Below, piece after piece: positions 58,312-64,000 of a stretch of DNA of 64,000 nucleotides. The position numbers and the translations under genes are program-made. The stretch comes from Phalacrocorax aristotelis. Its lineage: Eukaryota > Chordata > Aves > Suliformes > Phalacrocoracidae. The stretch spans positions 1 to 64,000 of the forward strand of contig NW_027441250.1 of the NCBI RefSeq assembly GCF_949628215.1, written 5' to 3'. The notes under the pieces are model-generated. The model saw only the letters and a program-made list of their open reading frames with translations. It was not told the origin of the DNA and did no database searches. Within the stretch, counting starts at the first letter, position 1, and every line of letters starts with the position of its first letter.

Positions 58312-60815
58312 GTGAGTCCTGGGCCACTGGGGCCCCGTTGCCTCTCTTGTGCGTCCTGGGCCCTCCCTGTCTCTCCCTGGCCCCCTCTCTTTCCTTACCT
58401 GCTGCAAAATTTTTTCGTTTCGTTTTTTTTTTTTTATGCAGCCCCCCCCCCCCCCCCCCCCGCACCTTCTTTCTCCATCTCGCTCTGAGTGGCTCCCTGC
58501 CTCCCCGTCTTTTCAGTCCTCCCTCTCTCTGTCCTGTAGCCTGTGGCTACTTGTTCTTCTCCGCCTCTCTCTGCCTGGCTCTGGCTCCGTTTTTATTTTT
58601 TTTATTCCTCCTGCTCTGTCCTGTAGCCTGTCAGTATTTTGTCTTTCTCTGGCCCTCTTGGTCTGACTCCCTGTGTTACCGAAAAACGCGGTAAAATCGG
58701 AAACGACTCCTCAACGCCAATTTAGTATTAAAGAGCAGGCGTTGTTTATTCACGGCGCCAGACGCACGGGGGATCGCTCCTCCTGGCGTGCGTACCTCAC
58801 ACACCTTTCCCGTACAATTTGTAGATCAAAATTTAGGTATTCATACATAGTCATTATTGTCCTGTGTACTGATCGGTACAAACTTGCTCGTTCCGTATGT
58901 AAATTACTGCGCAGGCTCGGTGGTGGTCCGTGAGTCGGTGGTCGCGATCTCCCCCTGCCAGAATTGCCTTTTGCCTTCTTGGCTCTTAATCTTGGCGGTC
59001 TTGGCTAGTTTTCTCAGTCCGCTCCACGAAACCGCGTTTTGTCATCCTTTTCTGACAGAAGCACGTTGTCTGTTGTTCTGCTGACATTAACGATCGCCTA
59101 GTGACTAAAATGCAGATCGACGGATACACTGATTCGTACGCTCCGTGTTCCCGTAATGGAACACCGTCTCTGGTTGGCTGATTTCATCGCTTTGGTTACA
59201 CCTGTTCTGTTGTTCAGTTTCTTCTTTTTTGGCTTTGTTTGATTCTCTCTGTGATTCCGTTTTTCTCTGCCTCGCTTTTCCCAGCTCCGCGTCCCTCACT
59301 TTGAATGCCCGTGATCCTTCACCAGCTCACTCTCCCTTGGTTGCCATCCCCGTTTCTGAATTCCTCCTGCTTTGCCACGTAGCCCGTGACTTTTTTCTTA
59401 TTCTCTCTCTGTCTGCCTCATCAACGCTCCCGCCGCGCTTTTTAATTCGTCTGCTCTGTACCCTGCTACTGTTCTTGCCTTTCTGAGTTCTTCTCTGTCC
59501 AGCTCCCTTTCCCTATTCATGAATTCCTGTTCTTCCTGCACCGCCGCTGTTCCCTGTGACCTCCGTCTCTCTCTGTCCAGCTCCCTGTCCCTAGGTTTTA
59601 ATTCCTGCCTCTGCCCGTTGTAGCCCATCTAGATTTTTCTCTCGGCCTCTCTCTCTGTCCGGCTCCCTCTCTCTGTGTTCTAATTCCACGTTCTCTGTCA
59701 CGTAGACCCGTGCTATTTGTTTGTCCTCATCTCTCTCTGTCCAGCTCCTTGCTGCTAAGTTTTATTTCTTCCCTCTCTCTCTGTCTTTGTAGCCCATTGC
59801 TGTTGTTGTGTTTTTGGTTTTGTTTTTGTTTTTTTTCACTTGTTTCTTCGTTTGTCTCTGTCTGCCTCCCAGTGCCTGATCTTTAATTCCTCCTTCCCTG
59901 TTGGGCCGCTGTTCCTTTTTTCCATTCTACGTTGTGTTCTCTTTGGTCTCCTGTTCTTATTCATCGGTTCCCTCCTCGCCGCCCTGTGGCTTGTCCCCAT
60001 TTTAGTGTTGCCTCTCTCTCCCTCTCTCTGGCTTCTTGCCCCTGTTTTTAAAATTCCTCCCTCTCTTCTCTCTTCCCTGTCGGCCGTGTGATCGTCAGCC
60101 TTTCTCCACCTCTTTCTGCCCAGCTCTCTGTGTCTATCCATTAATTCTTCCCTCTCTGCCCTGTAGCCTGTAGCTTTTGTCCTTTCTCCATCTTGCTGTC
60201 TCTGGCTTCCCCGTGACCCTGTTTTAGAATTGTTTCTCTCTTCTTTCTGTACGCATTGCGATTCCTTTTGCTCCCCATCTCCCTTTGTTTTGGGTGTTGT
60301 TTTGTTGTTGTTTTTCTGGCTCCCTGTCCCCTAATTCTTAATTCTCTGCCTTCTCGTGCTCTGTACCACGTAGCCCCGTGGTTTGTTTTGTGGTGTTCCC
60401 TCCCCGGCCCCTTCCCTCCGTCGTTGGCTGTCTCGGCTCCCTGTCCCCGTGGCTTCATTCTTCCCTTTCTGCCCTGTTCTTGTCGCTTATCTTGTCTGTC
60501 TCCATCGCGCTCGGTCCAGCTTCCTGCCCCTATTCTTCTTTCCTCCCTCGCTGTCGTGCTGCCTGCCCCAGGTTCTTTGTGTGTCTCCAGCCTGCTCCTC
60601 TTCCTTCTTTGTTGGTCTGTGTCCTGCTCTTCCCTCTTTCTGCTGCCTCTCTTCCCCTCTCTCTGCTGCTTTTATCTCCAGCTCCGTCAGGCTCCCTGTC
60701 CTTCCCTGGCCGTCCTGTTCCCTGCCTCGTGCCTTCTCACTACACGCACACACGTCCCCCCCGCCCCGTCCAGCCGGATGCCGCTCTTCTCTTCTCTCCT
60801 CCTACTGTCCTGTGC
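58312..60815 (+). repeat. Pyrimidine-rich degenerate satellite, unit 12 and array end
   Basis: Longest C run of the units I counted (20 C). It has a TCA duplication near 59419 and one-base changes near 58375, 58557, 59206, 59541 and 60330. Bases 60784-60815 match the start of a unit, and similarity then stops; no LTR1 follows. Confidence 0.88.
58674..59200 (-). mobile_element. Solo LTR2, unit 12
   Basis: 527 bp: one T is missing near 58833 (AAAATTTAGG). Termini and CCTG flanks are intact. Confidence 0.72.
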
Positions 60816-61060
60816 TCTCCCTGGGCCCTGCTATCTTCCTCCTTTTCTTGCTTCTCGTCTTCATCTGCCCGCCCTTGGGCTCCTCCTCGTCCTCATCGGC
60901 CCACCCTCTTCCCCCTCCCCCTCCTCCTCAGCCCGCCCTTGGGCCTGCTCTTGGGCCCTCTGTCTTCCTCCTCGGGCCCCTCCTCCTCTGCCTGCCCTTG
61001 GGCCCCTGCTCGTTTTTCTCTTCCTCCTCCTCCTCTGGCCCTCCCTTTGGTCTGACCTGT
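60816..61060 (+). repeat. Pyrimidine-rich flank with motif spaced about 60 bp
   Basis: C+T-rich but unlike the array satellite. GCCCTTGGGC recurs at 60871, 60935 and 60994 (spacing 64 and 59), each followed or preceded by CTCCTCC runs. Open frames here are low complexity. It may be an older or different satellite at the array border. Confidence 0.6.
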
Positions 61061-61152
61061 GCAGTGTGATAGAGCAGAGCTGAGTAGAGCACACTAAGGC
61101 AGCAGGTCCCTGTGCAGGATTAAAGGGAAGATGCAACTGAAGGGTATTTGAG
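61061..61152. other. Array-flanking DNA, nothing recognised
   Basis: Mixed-composition sequence between the pyrimidine-rich flank and the first dispersed repeat copy. No gene signal seen. Confidence 0.4.
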
Positions 61153-61535
61153 GAGCATTTCAGGTGAGCTGGGTTGCAGTGAGGAGGAGCATGGGGCTGG
61201 TGACTTCTTGCAAGGAGAGCGGTGATTTTGTGTCTTACGGTATCTCTAGGGGCTGCAAGTGATGACAACTGTCTATAGTCTGGAAGGGGGCACAGAGCAG
61301 CTGAGCAGAACCCCGGGCTACATGTGAGGTGGGGATGATATGGGAAAGGTCCGTGTTGACTGATGTATTGCTGACTGACAGCACGGTTTGTTGTCTGTGG
61401 GTTGGGAGTTTGTTGGTTTTTTTTTTTCTGATAATGAAGAGGCACCTGGCAACTGCAGGATTGATCTAGTGGGCTGCTGGTGTTTTTCTTGTTGAGGATG
61501 GATTGAGTGTCCCGGCCCTCTAAAAGCAGTGGTGG
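61153..61535 (+). repeat. Unidentified flank repeat, copy 1
   Basis: It starts GAGCATTTCAGGTGAGCTGGG and holds a T run near 61416-61428, then GAAGAGGCACCTGG (61436) and CTTGTTGAGGATGGATTGAG. It matches copy 3 over its whole length with many substitutions. I do not recognise the family. Confidence 0.65.
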
Positions 61536-61554
61536 CCATTTCTGGACTTGCTGT

Positions 61555-61760
61555 AGAGTAAGGAGGGGAATGCTGTGGGAAATGTCTGTGATGTGATGCT
61601 GATAGACAGCACTCTCCAGCCTTTTTTTTGGTTGTGTGTGGGGTTTTTTTTTGGACGATGAAGAGGCACCTGGGAACTGCAGGACAAATCCAGTGGTCTG
61701 ACTGTGCTCTTCCTTCTTGAGGATGGATTGAGCTTCCTGGCCCTCTGAAAGCTAAGTTGA
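61555..61760 (+). repeat. Unidentified flank repeat, copy 2 (right half only)
   Basis: Corresponds to the right half of copy 1: GGGAAATGTCTGTG, two T runs, GAAGAGGCACCTGG near 61661 and CTTGAGGATGGATTGAG. It lies about 224 bp after the same landmark in copy 1, so these two form a partial tandem. Confidence 0.62.
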
Positions 61761-63467
61761 GGCAGGGGTGCTGGGGAAGGGGTCGGGGAAGGGTGGGGAC
61801 AAGGTTGGCCACGGCAGGAAGGGGTTTTAAAGGTAGCCCAGGGGCGAGGGCTGTCCAGGAAGCAGTCCCCTTTGGGCAGGTAAGGGAGTGAGTTCCTCTT
61901 CAGCATGGTGCTAGTTTGTGCTGGGCAGGGCTGTTCCGGGCTGCGTGTGTTGTGTAGTTTGTGTGGTGTGTGTTCGGCGTCTTAGACCTTTCTCGGGTCA
62001 TGATGTTCTCTTTACTCTCAGGAGCACAGCACTATCCCTAGGGGCTGGCAAGGTTCTAATTGTGGGGCCGGCGCCCTTCGGGTGCTTCTTTTTTTGCGTT
62101 ACAGTTTAAAGTGTGGATCGCTCTGTTGTTTGAGGAGTTTCTGGGCAGTTGTTGTCTGCGGCGTCGTTCCCAGATGCGTGAACAGCTCTGCTCTGTCGCT
62201 GTCCATTTTCAAGGAGTGTAATTTCTTCCCTGCATCCTTACGTTCTTAGGTCTTGTAGCTAGGCTTCTTGTGCACCCTTCATCTCAGTTTTGAGAGGAAC
62301 TTCTTGTCACGGGCCCTGACGCTCTTCTAGTCTTTTTGGATCGCGTTAGGGCCTCCTGTGTCACTGTCAGGGTTCCGCAGTTCTTGTTGCTGGATGAGCT
62401 CTTCCGTCCAGTTGTCTCTGTGTTTGCCGAGAGCATTCTCTCGTCTTGGAGGCGCACAGTTTGTAGTGTTTCTCATAGCGTTGGTGTGTGCGTTTTGCGA
62501 GTTTGGCTCGGAGCCGCCTTGCTGGCTGTGTAGAGTCAGGTAGGTGGCACAGTGATGAGAGCTTAGGGTTCATCTGTTGCTATGCTAAGGCTGTTGGGGG
62601 AAAGGTTGTACCGTCATCTCGGATTGAGTGGCCCTCCTCAGCGGGCGAGGACCGTAATCACCGTGACATTTTGTGGGCTCAGAGGCCGTGACCGTGGCTA
62701 TCTGGGAGAGGCAGCTAGAGTTCAGCTGAGCAGATTACATCTGCAGGGTGTTCAAGCTTGTATGTGCGTAGGGTTTCATGTTTGATGTCATATGTTTGTT
62801 TTAATGGCAGGTTATAGTCGGTCTTTAGGAACAGTTAAGGTACTGCTATGCAACCAGGTGACTTGTTCGGTGTTGGTTTTGGAGATGTCGAGGGATGAGT
62901 CATGCAGGGCGACGGAGGGGAACTGAGGGGACCAATGTAAGCGGGTGAGGTGGTGCGTGGTGTATATAGAGGGAAGATGTGACCGATGCCTCTATGACTC
63001 TGTTGCTCCTTGTGTTTCTTTTGTTTTGGGTTTGAAGTAGCGTAGCAATGAGCAAAGCGTGATCAGGGCACCGGAGGCAAGTCGAGCAAGGCAAGTGGTG
63101 ATTGGTGGGCTGAAGTAGCAGTTCTTTTCTGAGGTGTTGTGTTGCTGGTGAAGTTAAAAGCAATGCGCGTTGTTCGGGTGTTACGGACAGCGGGCGAGCT
63201 GAACACGGCACCTGGAAGTGATGTAGGCCGGGTGGGAGGCTGTCGAGGGAAAGGAGTGCAAGACGGGGATCGGTGCGGGCAGGCTGTGGCATCAGGCAGC
63301 ATCTCAGGAGGTGCCTTTTCACTTGGCTTTTTGCAGGTGCCGCATGCCTATGAGAGGTCTGAGAAGGTGGGGCAGTAGCCAGCATCTAAGATCAGAGAAT
63401 GCTGTGGTCCATTGTTGAGCTCTTCAGTTTTGTAGGTAACACGTGGGCCGTCTTTGGAACGGCGTAT
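61761..63467. other. Right flank, 1.7 kb without recognisable gene
   Basis: Mixed-composition DNA, with G+T-rich plus-strand stretches near 61920-61980 and 62700-62900. Open frames are at most about 160 codons, overlap on both strands and show no domain I recognise. A TATATA string at 62962-62968 has no gene after it that I can support. No tRNA or LTR ends seen. Confidence 0.4.
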
Positions 63468-63820
63468 GAGCATTAGAAGTGAGCTGGGTAGTAATGAGGA
63501 AGTCACGGGGCAGTGATTTCTCACGAGCGTAACGGTAGTTTACTGTGTGTTGATACATTTGGTGCCACAAGCGATGACGGAAGCGGGGTGTGATGCTGGA
63601 ATCTGTGCAGAGCAGGTGAGCCGATGGGCATGTTCGTTTTGATGAGGGGGGTGCTCTGGAAGAGATCTGTGTTGACCTGTGTGATACTTATTGCTGGCTC
63701 TGGGTTTTTTCCTTTTTTACATGATGAAGAGGCACCTGGCCACTGCAAGAATATCCTGGTTAGCTGGTGTGTTTCTTGTTGTGAAAGGATTCATAATCTG
63801 ACCCATCTGAAAGCCCCACA
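63468..63820 (+). repeat. Unidentified flank repeat, copy 3
   Basis: Colinear with copy 1: GAGCATTAGAAGTGAGCTGGG at the start, GATGAAGAGGCACCTGGCC near 63723 and CTTGTTGTGAAAGGATT near the end. It is strongly diverged from copy 1, so this repeat is older than the array homogenisation. Confidence 0.63.
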
Positions 63821-64000
63821 GTGTGACTTTTGTTAGGAAGAGATTTTGAAAAATTGAGATATTTCTTATTCAGTGAGGTTGCATTCTATGAACTTGCCAT
63901 CAGAGTGCATCTTAGAGACAGTGTCTTTGTCAGTAGAGCTCATCAGCACAAGACTTGCAAAGTATTGCTTTTTTTTTTTAAGATAAAAAAAATCAATGCT

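Larger units (their letters stand above)
55722..60783 (+). repeat. Macrosatellite unit 12 (5062 bp, edge unit)
   Basis: Last complete unit. It carries about ten private small indels, nearly all one-base changes in homopolymers, spread over the CpG block, LTR2 and the satellite (see findings). Its variant type otherwise matches unit 11. Confidence 0.97.
1..60815. repeat. Macrosatellite array, 12 tandem units of about 5.06 kb
   Basis: The same sequence recurs head to tail with starts at 1, 5053, 10169, 15350, 20333, 25316, 30377, 35491, 40542, 45603, 50663 and 55722. Unit lengths are 5052, 5116, 5181, 4983, 4983, 5061, 5114, 5051, 5061, 5060, 5059 and 5062. Units are near identical by eye. The left end is open because the window begins inside a unit. 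On the right, homology stops after 60815, 32 bases into a thirteenth unit. The size, GC-rich promoter-like core and tandem homogeneity resemble vertebrate macrosatellites such as human D4Z4 and DXZ4 in architecture only; no sequence relation is claimed. Confidence 0.98.

Noticed and set aside
1..60815. Ribosomal DNA, histone or HINTW-type tandem gene array
   Set aside because: No rRNA-like segments, no histone-like or HIT-domain coding sequence in any frame, and no tRNA-like folds noticed.
62940..62975. TATATA string as a promoter in the right flank
   Set aside because: No supported gene or splice pattern follows on either strand, and a single short AT string is expected by chance.
1..64000. 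CRISPR array or prokaryotic operon
   Set aside because: Repeats are kilobase units without spacers, and the sequence has CpG islands, splice-like sites and LTRs of vertebrate type.

Overview
The window is almost entirely a macrosatellite. A unit of about 5.06 kb is repeated head to tail twelve times from base 1 to about 60815. The first unit is cut by the window start, so the array continues to the left. The right edge lies inside the window, 32 bases into a thirteenth unit. The remaining 3.2 kb (60816-64000) is non-array DNA of lower GC. Splice-like signals, CpG islands, solo retroviral LTRs and a vertebrate-type ZNF143/THAP11 promoter motif mark this as nuclear DNA of a vertebrate. One of the two LTRs closely resembles, from memory, an LTR family very abundant in bird genomes, so a bird is most likely; I cannot name the species or chromosome.

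Each unit has the same layout, given here for unit 1. (a) A short pyrimidine-rich end (1-134). (b) A minus-strand solo LTR, 'LTR1' (135-707). (c) A CpG-rich block (708-2583) with a 62-bp minisatellite carrying ZNF143-type motifs in 1 to 4 copies, plus an E-box, an ETS site, G-runs and well-formed splice sites. The splice sites outline a possible spliced noncoding transcript with a 24-nt microexon. (d) A pyrimidine-rich degenerate satellite (2584 into the next unit) with a subrepeat of about 87 bp and a variable poly(T)/poly(C) junction. (e) A second minus-strand solo LTR, 'LTR2' (2944-3471), inside that satellite, flanked by a 4-bp duplication. Both LTRs are in all twelve units at the same place, so they inserted before the amplification.

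Units differ by very few bases. Most length variation (4983-5181 bp) comes from the 62-bp minisatellite. Shared diagnostic variants show a mosaic: units 2 and 7 are near-twins, units 4 and 5 are near-twins, units 3 and 6 share variants, and units 6 and 10-12 share others. Unit 8 carries a patch of private differences that looks like conversion from an outside copy. Unit 12, at the array edge, carries many one-base homopolymer indels.

I found no protein-coding gene, tRNA or rRNA. The long open frames in the GC-rich block reflect low stop-codon density, and many have non-ATG starts. The right flank holds a short GC-rich pyrimidine tract with a motif spaced about 60 bp apart and three diverged copies of an unidentified repeat.
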